From contig DATKMK010000129.1 of the NCBI GenBank assembly GCA_035541895.1, positions 1 through 64,000 on the forward strand: DNA of 64,000 nucleotides, written 5' to 3'. The position numbers and the translations under genes were made by a program. Shown here piece after piece: positions 35,521 through 45,380 of the stretch. Below the pieces are notes generated by a model. That model was not told the DNA's origin. It did not search any database and saw only the letters and a program-made list of their open reading frames with translations. Every line of letters begins with the position of its first letter. Positions within the stretch are counted from its first letter, which is position 1. Source of the DNA: DATKMK01 sp035541895. GTDB lineage: Bacteria > Desulfobacterota > Binatia > HRBIN30 > JACQVA1.

Positions 35521-37989
35521 ATGACTCTCTCTCAATTGTCCTTGACCTCGCCGTCAAAGCCGGCGTTGCGTATCCTCTTGATCGAGGATTCCGAAGACGA
35601 CGCCCTCCTGATTGTGCGGGAGATCCGCCATGGCGGCTACGAGGTGACGTGGGATCGGGTAGACACCGCGCCTGCGCTGGCGTCGGCCATGCAGCAGCAA
35701 TCGTGGGATCTGATCACCTGCGATTGGCTACTGCCTGGATTCAGCGCGCCCGCGGCGCTGGCGATGCTGCGCGATCAGGGAGTGAGCGCACCGATCATCA
35801 TCGTCTCCGGTGAGGTCGGGGAAGAGGTCGCCGTCACCGGCATCAAGGCCGGTGCGCACGACTACGTGAGCAAACAGAACCTGATTCGACTGGTTCCGGC
35901 GATTGCGCGAGGGCTGCGCGAGGCCGAGGAGCGGCGGGCGCGTTTGCAAGCCGAGGCGGCGCTGCGCGCGAGTGAGGAACGGTTCCGATCCGTGATCCAG
36001 AACGCGCCGGACCTCATCGCCATCATCGATGCCGCCGGCAAATATCGCTACGTCAATCCGGCTCACGAACGCGTCTACGGCGTCACCGTCGCCGCGCTGA
36101 CCGGCAGCGATGCGTTCGACACGCTGCACCCGGACGATGCGCGCGAGCTGATGCCGCGCTTGGCGGAAGCCATGCGCAGCGGCGAGAAGATGGCCACCGT
36201 CGAGTATCGCATCCGCCATCGCAACGGAACGTGGCATCATGTCGAAGGCATCGCGCTCAACATGTTCGACGATCCCGTGGTCGCGGGGCTATTCGTCACC
36301 GGCCGCGACATCACGGCGCGCAAGCTGCGCGAGGCCGTGATTCGCGAAAACCAGCAGCGGCTCGAAGTCGGCGTGCGGGTCGCCGACATCGCGGTGTTCA
36401 ATCAGGATCGCGATCTTCGCTACACGTGGATGTATCACCCGCAGCTCGGCTACACGCCCGAGCAGGTGGTGGGCAAGACCGATTCCGAGTTGCTTCCGCG
36501 CGCGGCCGCCGAGCCGGTGACGGCGATCAAGCGGAATGTCGTCGACACCGGCGCCGCTACGCGCGACGAAATCCGTGTAGAAAGCAACGGCCGCACGTTC
36601 ACTTTTGATCTGATTGTCGAGCCGCTCCGCGACGACACCGGAGCCATCATCGGACTGACCGGCGCGTCGCACGACATCACCGAGTACAAGCACACCGAAG
36701 AACTGCTCCACACGCATATTGCACGCCTGGAAGTCCTGCACGACATCCACCGCGCCCTCCTCGATGGCCAACCGATCCCGGACGTGGTGCGTGCTGCGTT
36801 GGATCGAATCCGCGCTGTGATTCCGAGCGACTTCGTGGTGGCGTTGCTGTTCAATCACGAGGCCGGCCAGGCAGAGGTCATCGCCAGCATCGCTGACGCG
36901 GGGCCACCCTTGGCGCCCGCTGCGTACGTACCGCTGGCGGGATTCTCACCCGTGTCAGTATTGCTCGAGCGTCGCGTCATCTGCATCGACGACTTGCGGG
37001 ACACGACCGAGCCGCGGGCGCCCGTCCTTCAGCTTCCGCGTGACGCCGGGATGCGCAGCCTGCTCACCGCCGGGCTGATCAACGAAGGCGAAGCACTGGG
37101 CATCCTGAGCTTTGGTTCCGCACGACCGGCGGCGTTTACGGCGGATCACCAGGGGGCCGCGCGCGACGTCGCCGGCATCTTGGCGATTGCGATCCACCAA
37201 GGGCGCTTGCACGCGCAGTTGCGCCGCCACACGGCGGAGCTCGAGCAGCGGGTGCGGCAACGCACCGCGGAACTCGAAGCCGCCAACAATGAACTCGAAG
37301 CCTTCAGCTATTCGGTGTCGCACGATCTGCGCGCGCCGCTGCGGCACATCGAAGGGTTCAGCCGGCTTCTGCGCGAAACCAACGAAGCGAATTTGGACGC
37401 AGAAGGCCGGCGCTACCTTGATCGCATCCACGCCGGCACCGAGCACATGAGCGAGCTGATCCAGGATCTGCTCGGTCTGTCGCACGTCACGCGTAGCGCC
37501 CTGGAGCTGAAGGCGACCAACCTGACCGACCTGGCGCGCACCGTCGTCGACGATTTGCACCGCAACGATCCCCGACGACAGGTGGAGTTTGTCATCAAGC
37601 CCGCCCTCGTCGCCAACGTCGATCCGCGCTTGCTGCGCATCGTGTTGCAGAACCTGCTCGGCAATGCGTGGAAGTACACCAGCAAGCATGCCACCGCGCG
37701 CATCGAATTCGGCACACTGGCGGGAGAACATACGACCGTGTATTTCGTGCGCGACGACGGTGCCGGCTTCGACATGGCCAACCTGGGACGATTGTTCGGA
37801 GCGTTTCAGCGCCTCCACTCGCCCGCCGACTTCGAAGGCACCGGGGTCGGTCTTGCGACCGTGCAACGCATCATTCATCGCCACGGCGGCCGCATCTGGG
37901 CGGAAGGGGCACCCGAACGCGGCGCCACCTTCTACTTCACCCTCGCCCCCGACCCGGACGCGCAAGGGATCCGGCTGAGGCGGCGATGA
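35521..37989 (+). CDS. Hybrid sensor histidine kinase: REC-PAS-PAS-GAF-HisKA-HATPase
   Basis: Soluble kinase of 822 residues from the ATG at 35521. The N-terminal receiver domain has LLIEDSEDD and phospho-Asp in LITCDWLLPG. Two PAS domains follow (about 145-390), with FRSVIQNAPDLIAIIDAAGKYRYV and a second starting near RLEVGVRVADIAVFN. A GAF domain covers about 400-580. The dimerisation domain has His in SYSVSHDLRAPLRHIEGF. The ATPase domain has NLLGNAWKYTSK. The C-terminal half resembles bacteriophytochrome kinases. No membrane helix is seen. The stop overlaps the next gene (ATGA). Confidence 0.93.
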   Translation: MTLSQLSLTSPSKPALRILLIEDSEDDALLIVREIRHGGYEVTWDRVDTAPALASAMQQQSWDLITCDWLLPGFSAPAALAMLRDQGVSAPIIIVSGEVGEEVAVTGIKAGAHDYVSKQNLIRLVPAIARGLREAEERRARLQAEAALRASEERFRSVIQNAPDLIAIIDAAGKYRYVNPAHERVYGVTVAALTGSDAFDTLHPDDARELMPRLAEAMRSGEKMATVEYRIRHRNGTWHHVEGIALNMFDDPVVAGLFVTGRDITARKLREAVIRENQQRLEVGVRVADIAVFNQDRDLRYTWMYHPQLGYTPEQVVGKTDSELLPRAAAEPVTAIKRNVVDTGAATRDEIRVESNGRTFTFDLIVEPLRDDTGAIIGLTGASHDITEYKHTEELLHTHIARLEVLHDIHRALLDGQPIPDVVRAALDRIRAVIPSDFVVALLFNHEAGQAEVIASIADAGPPLAPAAYVPLAGFSPVSVLLERRVICIDDLRDTTEPRAPVLQLPRDAGMRSLLTAGLINEGEALGILSFGSARPAAFTADHQGAARDVAGILAIAIHQGRLHAQLRRHTAELEQRVRQRTAELEAANNELEAFSYSVSHDLRAPLRHIEGFSRLLRETNEANLDAEGRRYLDRIHAGTEHMSELIQDLLGLSHVTRSALELKATNLTDLARTVVDDLHRNDPRRQVEFVIKPALVANVDPRLLRIVLQNLLGNAWKYTSKHATARIEFGTLAGEHTTVYFVRDDGAGFDMANLGRLFGAFQRLHSPADFEGTGVGLATVQRIIHRHGGRIWAEGAPERGATFYFTLAPDPDAQGIRLRRR

Positions 37990-38687
37990 GCGCACGCTCC
38001 GCCGCCGCGCGTGCGCTCCTCGTCTGTCTGCTGTCGGCCTGCGCGACGGCGCCGCCGCCCCGGCCACTTCCACCGCCGCCGCCCCCACAGGTCACGGACA
38101 CCTCGTGGCCGCGGCGCGAGGTGCTCGATCTGGCCATGCAGGCCTATCAATGCGGCGAGCGCGAGGGTCGCTTTGATCGGCCGGTGTTGACGGTCATCGA
38201 TTACAGCCTCCCGTCGCGCGAGCCACGACTGTGGGTCATCGATGTGGAGCGCAGGCAGATGCTCTATCACGAGCTGGTCGCGCACGGAGAAGGCAGCGGC
38301 GACACCATGGCGGTCGCGTTCTCGAATCGGGTCGGCTCGCATCAGTCGAGTCTCGGCTTGTTCCGCACCGAAGGCGTGTACACGGGTCAGTATGGCTACT
38401 CGCTCCGCCTCTCCGGTCTCGAACCAGGCGTCAACGACAAGGCTCGGGAACGAGCCATCGTCGTGCACGGATTTCCTGACATCAGCCGCTGGTTCGCGGC
38501 GCAACGGGGGACCATCGCGCGCACTTGGGGATGTCCCGCGGTACCCGTGGAGGTAGCGCCGCAGCTCATCGACAGCATCGCCGGCGGCTCGGCGCTTTTC
38601 GCCTACTATCCGGATGCGGACTGGCTGCGGGAATCGCACTATCTCCATTGCAACGTCCAGCTCGTCCGCGCCCGCCTCGGCAATTGA
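37986..38687 (+). CDS. L,D-transpeptidase-like (YkuD_2) lipoprotein
   Basis: 233 residues. A lipoprotein signal is seen, with LLVCLLSAC as lipobox and a Pro-rich linker after it. The catalytic domain of the YkuD_2 family has IVVHGFPD and the nucleophile cysteine in RTWGCPAV, followed by GGSALFAYYP. It likely cross-links or trims peptidoglycan, or is a secreted relative. The ATG overlaps the stop of the preceding sensor kinase gene by four bases, an unusual pairing that suggests co-expression. Confidence 0.88.
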   Translation: MSARSAAARALLVCLLSACATAPPPRPLPPPPPPQVTDTSWPRREVLDLAMQAYQCGEREGRFDRPVLTVIDYSLPSREPRLWVIDVERRQMLYHELVAHGEGSGDTMAVAFSNRVGSHQSSLGLFRTEGVYTGQYGYSLRLSGLEPGVNDKARERAIVVHGFPDISRWFAAQRGTIARTWGCPAVPVEVAPQLIDSIAGGSALFAYYPDADWLRESHYLHCNVQLVRARLGN

Positions 38688-38748
38688 GTCCACACGACAT
38701 CGCGCCGGCTTCCGGACCGATGAGGAGCGAGCCGGTTTCTTCTGAACA

Positions 38749-40452
38749 ATGACCGAGACGCCCACCATTCGTCGCGTAACGATCGCGGTCTCAGCGGCGC
38801 TGCTGCTCGCCCTGGGTACCGGTGTGATCACCGGCTGCGCGCGCCGCCAGATCGCGTCCAAGTCATCGTCCGCCACCGTCGTCGCCAAGAAGCCGTCGCC
38901 GCCCCCGGTTCTGAAGCGCGCGCGGGCGCCGAAGTTGGGGACGGCGCCATTTCGCGTCTGCGCGTTTGCCTTCCACAGCCCCGATGAGCTGGCGGCGATC
39001 AAGGCGCACCTTCCTCCCAAGGACTTCGACTTCGTCGACTTGACGCCCGCAATCGACGCGAGCACCGCGTCGATCGCGGCGTCAGCCTCAACGGCCGACG
39101 CCGCGCCGGGCTGGCTGACGGACACCTGCCGTGCGGACTTGCGCTGCGACATCGTGATCTACTCCGGAGAGTTCGCCGGCGGTTTCTTCGGCAAGTACGG
39201 CGTCTCCCTCAACGTGCAAGAGATGGAAGAGGCGTCGTGCCAGACACGCTGTCAGGGCCTGTTTCACGATCCGCGCGAGGTGTTTCTCCTGGCGTGCAAT
39301 ACCCTGGCAACCAAGAGCGCCGACGAGCGTACGCCGGAGGTCTATTTGCGCGTTCTCCGTGGGCATGGCTTCAGCCGCGCCGACGCCGAGCGCGTCGTCA
39401 ACCTGCGCTACGGACCGCTCGGCCCGAGCTTCCGGGAGTCGCTGCGTCGGATCTTCATGGGAGTGCCGCGCATCTACGGATTCTCCTCGGTCGCTCCCTG
39501 CGGCGAAGCCACCGCACCGCGACTGCACCAATATTTCCAGCGCACGGGAGACTACGCGCAGTATCTCGCCCGAGCTGGTCGCGACAGCACTCCGAACCAG
39601 GATTTGCTCGCGGCGTTCGCGGAGACCAGTCTCGTGCAAATCACCGGACTGACTCCACTCGATCCCGCCACCGCCGATCGCGCCCTGGTGTGCAAGCTCT
39701 ACGACGACACGCAGAGCGTCCACGATCGGCTGCGTGTCGTTCAGCAAATGTTCTCGCGAAGCGATTTCCTGGCGTTCGTCCCAACGATCGAGGTGTTCCT
39801 CAACCGTCATCCTGCCGAGCAGATGCGCGGCGACGAACGGCACCTGTTGAGCGACATCCGATCGCTCGAAGAGCCGCGGCGCCAAATCATCGACCTGACG
39901 TACCGGCTGAACGTGTCGGCGTTGAAGATGCAAATGGCGCATCTGGCGCGGCAGCTCGCGTGGATCACTCCCGACGAGGACCATCGCCTCGCCGCAGAGG
40001 GCGCGAAGCAACTGCTCGCCGAGCCGCTGTCGACCGAGGTGGTCGACATCGGATGCGAATTGACCAAGTACGATGCGCCCGCCGGCGCCGCGCTGCGGTC
40101 GGAAGACATTCCCGAGCACCTCCTCTGGCACTCGGAGGGATTCCGCTTGCTCGACTGCCTAAGGCCGACAGATCCGCGGGTTAGCGAACGGATGCTCGCC
40201 GGGCTCGAAAACATCGACGAATCGACGCGCCTCTGGGCTGCCTATGCCCTGTCGCACCGGCTGCCGCTCGACGACAGCGTGTTGAGCGCCTTGACTCGAC
40301 GCCTGAACGATCCGTCCCCAGGCGTGCGCGAGCGCTTGCAATGGATTTTCACCGCCCAGGCTCCACTCTCTTCGAACGTGATGACAGCGATACGCGCCCG
40401 CGATCCGGCGCTGGCTCGAACCCTGGAGGCACAGGCAACCGGACGGCAGTGA
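38749..40452 (+). CDS. Large lipoprotein with caspase/CHAT-like core and C-terminal helical repeats
   Basis: 567 residues. The lipobox is GVITGC near residue 30, followed by a Lys/Pro linker. Residues about 120-190 have the layout of a caspase/CHAT peptidase core: a strand CDIVIYSGEFAGGFFG, a loop with two cysteines, then a strand VFLLACNTLA with the usual ACNT cysteine. The histidine expected in the SGHG/SGHF position is Glu. A segment GVPRIYGFSSVAPCG follows. The C-terminal half is helical, HEAT-like (LWAAYALSHRLPLDDSVLSAL and neighbours). The function is unknown; a defective or atypical peptidase fold is inferred, not proven. Confidence 0.75.
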   Translation: MTETPTIRRVTIAVSAALLLALGTGVITGCARRQIASKSSSATVVAKKPSPPPVLKRARAPKLGTAPFRVCAFAFHSPDELAAIKAHLPPKDFDFVDLTPAIDASTASIAASASTADAAPGWLTDTCRADLRCDIVIYSGEFAGGFFGKYGVSLNVQEMEEASCQTRCQGLFHDPREVFLLACNTLATKSADERTPEVYLRVLRGHGFSRADAERVVNLRYGPLGPSFRESLRRIFMGVPRIYGFSSVAPCGEATAPRLHQYFQRTGDYAQYLARAGRDSTPNQDLLAAFAETSLVQITGLTPLDPATADRALVCKLYDDTQSVHDRLRVVQQMFSRSDFLAFVPTIEVFLNRHPAEQMRGDERHLLSDIRSLEEPRRQIIDLTYRLNVSALKMQMAHLARQLAWITPDEDHRLAAEGAKQLLAEPLSTEVVDIGCELTKYDAPAGAALRSEDIPEHLLWHSEGFRLLDCLRPTDPRVSERMLAGLENIDESTRLWAAYALSHRLPLDDSVLSALTRRLNDPSPGVRERLQWIFTAQAPLSSNVMTAIRARDPALARTLEAQATGRQ

Positions 40453-40458
40453 CGCGCC

Positions 40459-43119
40459 TTACTGACCGCGATCCGGAGACGCGTACAGCCATCCGCGCCG
40501 CACCATCCACTTCTCGAGCTCCACCGCGACGAATACCACTGCCGAAACAGCCAACGAGAACACCAGCTCAACCGCACTGAGCGGCTCGGTTTTGAAGATC
40601 GGGTTCAAGGACGGAACGTAGATGGTGGCCAACTGCAACAGGATCGTGAACAGGACGGTCGCGAAGAGCGCCGGATTCGACCACAGTCCTTGTTGCACCA
40701 GTGATTCTCTCTCGGATCGAATCGCCAGCACGTGGCCCAACTGGGTCAGCGCCAGCACGGTGAACACCATCGTCTGCCAGTGGGCGTCGCCGGTGTGATA
40801 GGCCCACGCCTGGGTAAGCAGCGTGGTGCCTGCCATCAGCAAACCGACCCAGATCATGTGCTGCCACATGCCGTGGGCGAACAGGCTTTCCCGCGGCGGC
40901 CGCGGGGGCCGCTGCATAATCCCGCGCTCTTCCGGCTCCACGGCGAGCGCGAGGCCAGGTAGCCCGTCGGTGACGAGATTGATCCAGAGGATGTGAATCG
41001 GCAGCAGCGGAACCGGCAGCCCGAGAAATGGAGCGAGGAACAAGGTCCAAATCTCGGCTGAATTGCAGGTCACGCTGTACTTCACGAACTTGCGGATGTT
41101 GTCGAAGATGCGGCGTCCCTCGCGCACCGCCGCGACGATGGTCGCGAAGTTGTCATCCAGCAGAATCAAATGCGCCGCTTCGCGTGCCACGTCCGTACCG
41201 ACCATCCCCATCGCGACACCGATGTCGGCACGCCGCAGGGCGGGCGCATCGTTGACGCCGTCCCCCGTCATCGCCACGAAATGCCCCTTGTCCTGCAGGG
41301 CCCGGACGATCTTGATCTTCTGCGCGGGAGCGACGCGCGCGTACACTCTGATACGCTCGACGGACTGTTCGAAGTCCGCCAGTGGCAAGTGCTCCAACTC
41401 CCGCCCGGTCATAACTGCCCCTCCGCCATCAACAATGCCGAGCCGCAGGGCAATCGAGCGCGCCGTCGCCGGATGATCGCCGGTGATCATCACGGCGGTG
41501 ATGCCGGCGGATTGGCAGAGCGCCACCGCTTTCGCCGCTTCCGCTCGCGGCGGATCGATCAGGCCGACCAGACCGAGGAACGTCAGCTCACATTCAACCG
41601 CGTCCGCAGCGAGTGAGTCCGGCAGGCTCGGCCATCGGCGCAGCGCCACCGCCAGCACGCGCAGACCGTCGGCCGCCATTCGCTCCGCTTGTCCCAAGAC
41701 CGTCGCCTTGTCGATCGGCATCGGACCGGCATGACCCAATGCGTTGTGAGAGTGCTCGACCACCGTTTCGGGAGCGCCCTTGGTGAACGACACCACACCA
41801 TCGCTCACCACGTGGAACGTCGTCATGCGCTTCCGCTCGGAATCGAACGGCAGCTCAGCGAGTCTCTGGACGACGTCCTTCTGTGTCACTCTGTCGTACC
41901 CGGCGTCTGCGGCGGCGAGGCAGAGCGCCACTTCCGTCGGGTCTCCTCGCATCGTCCCGTCGTCACCCATGGCCGCATCGTTGTTCGCGGCCAAGGCACA
42001 ATAGAGCCACGCCCACACCTCGCCGTCGGCGATGGTCGGCAGCCGGATCGCGCGCGCGCCGCCATCGGCGTAGATCGCCTCCACGCGCATCCGATTCTGG
42101 GTGAGCGTGCCGGTCTTGTCGGAACAGATATACGTGACCGATCCCAGCGTTTCGACTGCGGGTAACCGTCGGATCAGGGCGTTCTTCTTCACCATCAGCC
42201 GCGCCCCGAGAGCCAACGCTACCGTGACCACCGCGGGCAGAGCTTCCGGGATGGCCGCAACCGCAAGGCTGACCGCCGTGAGGAACATCAGCGCAACCGG
42301 CTCACCGCGCAGCACGCCGACGACGAACACGAGGATACAAACGGCGATCGCCGCGACCGCGAGGCGCCGGCCGAATGTCGCCAAGCGTTTCTGCAGCGGG
42401 GTCTTCTCGCCTTCGTCCCCTCGCAGCAGGGCGGCGATCTTGCCGAGTTCGGTCTCGCTACCGGTCGCGACGACTACGCCGGTCGCGCGACCATAGGTGA
42501 CGACGGTGCCCTTGTACGCCATGTTGCGCCGATCGCCGAGTGACAGCGCGCCGTCGGCAAGTGCGGCGGTGCACTTCTCTACCGCCATCGACTCGCCCGT
42601 GAGCGTTGATTCATCCACCTTCAGTTGCGCGGTTTCGACCAGCCGCAGATCCGCGGGCAGGAGATTGCCCGCTTCCAGGAGCACGGTGTCTCCGGGAACC
42701 AGTTGGGATGCGGGCCGTATCGCCACTCGGCCGTCGCGGCGCACCGTCGCGGTCGCCGCGGCGAGCTGCTTGAGCGCGGCAACCGCGCGCTCGGCACGGT
42801 ATTCTTGCGCGAACCCGATGAGGCCGTTGAGGAGGACGATGACCACGATCGCGAGCGTGTCCTCCGCATCGCCGATGACGCCCGAGATGACCGCGGCCCC
42901 GATCAGCACAAGAATCATGAAATCGGAGAACTGTTCGAGCAGCATCCGCCAGGCACTACGCCGGTGCGTTTCCTCGATGACGTTTGGGCCGTAGCGGATG
43001 AGCCGTTGCGCCGCGTCCGACGAGTCGAGGCCGGTCTCGACTCGCGCGCCGAGAAGCTGAACCACCTCGTCGGCCGACTGCGCGTGCCATTCTTGGATGG
43101 GGGGCATCGCAAGTGTCAT
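40459..43119 (-). CDS. P-type cation-transporting ATPase (P2, calcium-pump type)
   Basis: 886 residues from the ATG at 43119; the frame is open 68 codons further upstream without support. The cation_ATPase_N segment is at the start, the actuator loop has LTGES, and the phosphorylation motif is CSDKTGTLTQNRM. The nucleotide domain is KGAPETVVEHS, and the hinge is MTGDGVNDAPALRRADIGVAMG. TM4 has AAIPEALPAVV with the acidic ligand of Ca2+/Mn2+ pumps, and the C-terminal transmembrane bundle is complete. It likely exports Ca2+ or Mn2+ from the cytoplasm; specificity cannot be fixed from the sequence. It is convergent with the lipoprotein gene. Confidence 0.94.
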   Translation of the reverse strand: MTLAMPPIQEWHAQSADEVVQLLGARVETGLDSSDAAQRLIRYGPNVIEETHRRSAWRMLLEQFSDFMILVLIGAAVISGVIGDAEDTLAIVVIVLLNGLIGFAQEYRAERAVAALKQLAAATATVRRDGRVAIRPASQLVPGDTVLLEAGNLLPADLRLVETAQLKVDESTLTGESMAVEKCTAALADGALSLGDRRNMAYKGTVVTYGRATGVVVATGSETELGKIAALLRGDEGEKTPLQKRLATFGRRLAVAAIAVCILVFVVGVLRGEPVALMFLTAVSLAVAAIPEALPAVVTVALALGARLMVKKNALIRRLPAVETLGSVTYICSDKTGTLTQNRMRVEAIYADGGARAIRLPTIADGEVWAWLYCALAANNDAAMGDDGTMRGDPTEVALCLAAADAGYDRVTQKDVVQRLAELPFDSERKRMTTFHVVSDGVVSFTKGAPETVVEHSHNALGHAGPMPIDKATVLGQAERMAADGLRVLAVALRRWPSLPDSLAADAVECELTFLGLVGLIDPPRAEAAKAVALCQSAGITAVMITGDHPATARSIALRLGIVDGGGAVMTGRELEHLPLADFEQSVERIRVYARVAPAQKIKIVRALQDKGHFVAMTGDGVNDAPALRRADIGVAMGMVGTDVAREAAHLILLDDNFATIVAAVREGRRIFDNIRKFVKYSVTCNSAEIWTLFLAPFLGLPVPLLPIHILWINLVTDGLPGLALAVEPEERGIMQRPPRPPRESLFAHGMWQHMIWVGLLMAGTTLLTQAWAYHTGDAHWQTMVFTVLALTQLGHVLAIRSERESLVQQGLWSNPALFATVLFTILLQLATIYVPSLNPIFKTEPLSAVELVFSLAVSAVVFVAVELEKWMVRRGWLYASPDRGQ

Positions 43120-43442
43120 CTGCTCACCGCCGCGGTCGTGCGCACACCTTATGATCCTGAAACCCGAGCAGTCCGCTGGACGGCTCCGGCCGACGCCGAG
43201 CGCCAAAAGCAACAGTTGGGCCTTCGCGCGTCGACTGCCGCGATGCCCCAGCGTCCATCGCGCTTCTTGGCACCAGGAATGTCGAGCACCATTGGCAAGC
43301 AGAAGCAAGAATGCCGACAACACGAACCCTCGCGGGACTCAACCTCTCGCGAACGTTTCCGGCAACTAAGTTGGGCGCTCGCGGGAGTTGCCGCCGTTCG
43401 GCGCGGTTGATCTCGACATTCGGGCCACGCTACGAGGGGTGT
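43120..43442 (+). other. Intergenic region between divergent genes (323 bases)
   Basis: Lies between the P-type ATPase (minus) and a secreted-protein gene (plus). The open frames covering it are extensions of those genes without a ribosome site. A GAGGGG just before 43443 serves the plus-strand gene. I see no repeat, RNA element or clear promoter. Confidence 0.45.
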
Positions 43443-44255
43443 ATGCGCCTGTGCTTCGCCATCTGCATCGCCGTCGCATCGACGGCGCACGCGGACGTCA
43501 TCTTCGAAGAGCCCACGCAACTCACGTGCGGACGTTCCGAAGTGATCGTCGCGGGCACTGTCGACGGCACCACCGCTCCCGGACCGTTCACGAACGGCCA
43601 GCCCCCGACGGTGAAGGTCATCGCGGCGACCTGTTGGAAGGGCTGCCAGCCGGGCGACCGCCTCGAAGTCGCGCAGTGGGTGGACCCGAAGCCGTCGCAC
43701 AGCGGCAAGCCGCGACCGGGCGATCCGAAAGCGGAGCAAGCGATGTGGGAGCAGGCCGCTGTCGAACCGCCGGCAACGCGCACAAGGGTGATGCTGTTCC
43801 TGCGTCGCGACGGACAGCAGCTCGTGCGCGTGCAAGACTCCGGCGGCTACGGCGGGTACGTGATGCTGCTCGGCGCCGATGACAAGCAAATCCAGCGCAG
43901 CGCCGGCATGTGTGAGGTCGGGCTGACGATCGCCGGCGAGCGCGAGCGCACCGCATCGCTCGGCAAGCCCGTGATGGTCCACATCGACGTCACGAACATC
44001 AGCGGCAAAGCCGCGGTTTTCCACGCCGACGCGATGACCCTCGAGCTGCAGACCGACACCCGCCCGGGTGAAGACTTGGCACCGACCTGGACGCCCCCGG
44101 CATCCCTCACGCTGCACGCGGGCGCGAAGCACGCGTTCGACTGGGACCTCACGCAGTTGTTTCCCGATGCGTTCAAGAAACCCGGCAACTATTGGCTGAC
44201 CCTCGACGCGCCAGCTGCCATGGGCTTGCATTGGATCGCGATCGCGGTTCAATGA
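43443..44255 (+). CDS. Secreted protein of unknown function
   Basis: 270 residues from an ATG at 43443 with GAGGGG upstream. It has a signal peptide of about 19 residues (LCFAICIAVASTAHA). The N-terminal part starts with LTCGRSEVIVAGTVDG and a C-x3-C pair (CWKGC), like small domains that measure permeability of an adhesion fold. The C-terminal half is an Ig-like beta sandwich: PVMVHIDVTNISGKAAVFHADAM and GNYWLTLDAP. No catalytic motif is seen. It precedes a GST gene by 46 bases on the same strand, but a functional link is unclear. Confidence 0.7.
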   Translation: MRLCFAICIAVASTAHADVIFEEPTQLTCGRSEVIVAGTVDGTTAPGPFTNGQPPTVKVIAATCWKGCQPGDRLEVAQWVDPKPSHSGKPRPGDPKAEQAMWEQAAVEPPATRTRVMLFLRRDGQQLVRVQDSGGYGGYVMLLGADDKQIQRSAGMCEVGLTIAGERERTASLGKPVMVHIDVTNISGKAAVFHADAMTLELQTDTRPGEDLAPTWTPPASLTLHAGAKHAFDWDLTQLFPDAFKKPGNYWLTLDAPAAMGLHWIAIAVQ

Positions 44256-44301
44256 GGACCTGACGAATGAGCCGCCGCCTTCGCGGCAGAGGAGGACACC
44301 G

Positions 44302-44910
44302 ATGCTCACATTGCACTACCATCCGTTCTCGACCTACTCGCGGCGCGTGCGCATCGCGCTGATCGAGAAGAACATCGAGTGCAAGTTGGTCGAGGTCGAC
44401 ATGATGGCCGGCGCCCACCGCGGCGAGGCGTACCGCACGCTGAACCCGTACGGGCGCGTGCCGACGCTCGAGGACGACGGCTTCGTGCTCTACGAGTCGA
44501 CCGCGATCCTCGAATACCTCGAAGCCACCCACCCGCAGCCGCCGCTGGTCCCGGCGGACGCGCGCGGGCGAGCGCTGGTCGCGATGCACATGAAGCTGTG
44601 CGACATCCAGCTCGCGCGCCAGACCGGCACGATCATCTTTCCGAAGCGCTTCTTGCCGAAGGAGCGCTGGGACGAAGCGGCGATGGCACAGGCGAAGAAG
44701 GAGATCGAGAAGCATCTCGGCATCCTCGACGCCCAGCTCGCCGGCAAACGCTTCTTGGTCGGCGACCGCTACTCGCTGGTCGAAGTCTGCTACACGCCGT
44801 TCGTCGAGTTCTTCCCGCTGATGGAGATCACGCCGCCGCCGAACGTCGCCGCGTGGACGAAGAGCCTGCTCGAACGTCCAAGCGCCGTGCAAACCAAGCC
44901 GGCGGGGTGA
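44302..44910 (+). CDS. Glutathione S-transferase family protein
   Basis: 202 residues. The N-terminal thioredoxin-like domain has YHPFSTYSRRVRIALIEK and the conserved NPYGRVPTLEDDGFVLYESTAILEYLE, with Glu-Ser for glutathione binding. The C-terminal helical domain has LDAQLAGKRFLVGDRYSLVEVCYTPF. The ATG has a GGAGGACA site. Likely a cytosolic conjugation or isomerisation enzyme; no substrate can be named. Confidence 0.92.
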   Translation: MLTLHYHPFSTYSRRVRIALIEKNIECKLVEVDMMAGAHRGEAYRTLNPYGRVPTLEDDGFVLYESTAILEYLEATHPQPPLVPADARGRALVAMHMKLCDIQLARQTGTIIFPKRFLPKERWDEAAMAQAKKEIEKHLGILDAQLAGKRFLVGDRYSLVEVCYTPFVEFFPLMEITPPPNVAAWTKSLLERPSAVQTKPAG

Positions 44911-45380
44911 TGCTGGGATGACTAGTTGCGATGCTGATTTCGCGTTGAACCAACACTGAGCAAATCGCCGCTTCCCTGGCCACGCCGCTGTAGCTACCGG
45001 CGGCGGCCGAGTCGAAGGAAGAAGACGAGGTGGGCGATATTGACGGACGCCGGCGCGAGGAAGTCGCGCCACGGCGAGCCCGGGAGCGGCGCCGCGAGAG
45101 TGATCGCCCGAAGGCTGCAATCTGCCGTTGGTTCCGGGTAACAGCTTCGGGTACTTGTCTCAAACGGTCCAAAGGGTGGGCGTGTCGGGCCGACAGGGAA
45201 GCGGTGGCGCGGATCACGGCAAGCCTCGTCCCTTGTCATGCGCACGTGTCACCTATGTGGTACGGACATGACGCTCAGCATCCGACGGCCGCACGCGGAA
45301 CGTACCGAGCGCCAGCGCCGGATGAGACCCGCCGGAAGCGCGACGCCGCGACGAGCGACTTGGATCTGGGCTCGGTCATT
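44911..45380 (+). other. Intergenic region (470 bases) between convergent GST genes
   Basis: No convincing gene. Short frames exist on both strands but lack ribosome sites and family features. Around 45238-45275 the sequence CACGTGTCACCTATGTGG and the following ACGGACATG resemble flanking sequence often seen next to IS481-like elements, but no transposase reading frame is present. It could be a decayed insertion or nothing. Confidence 0.35.
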
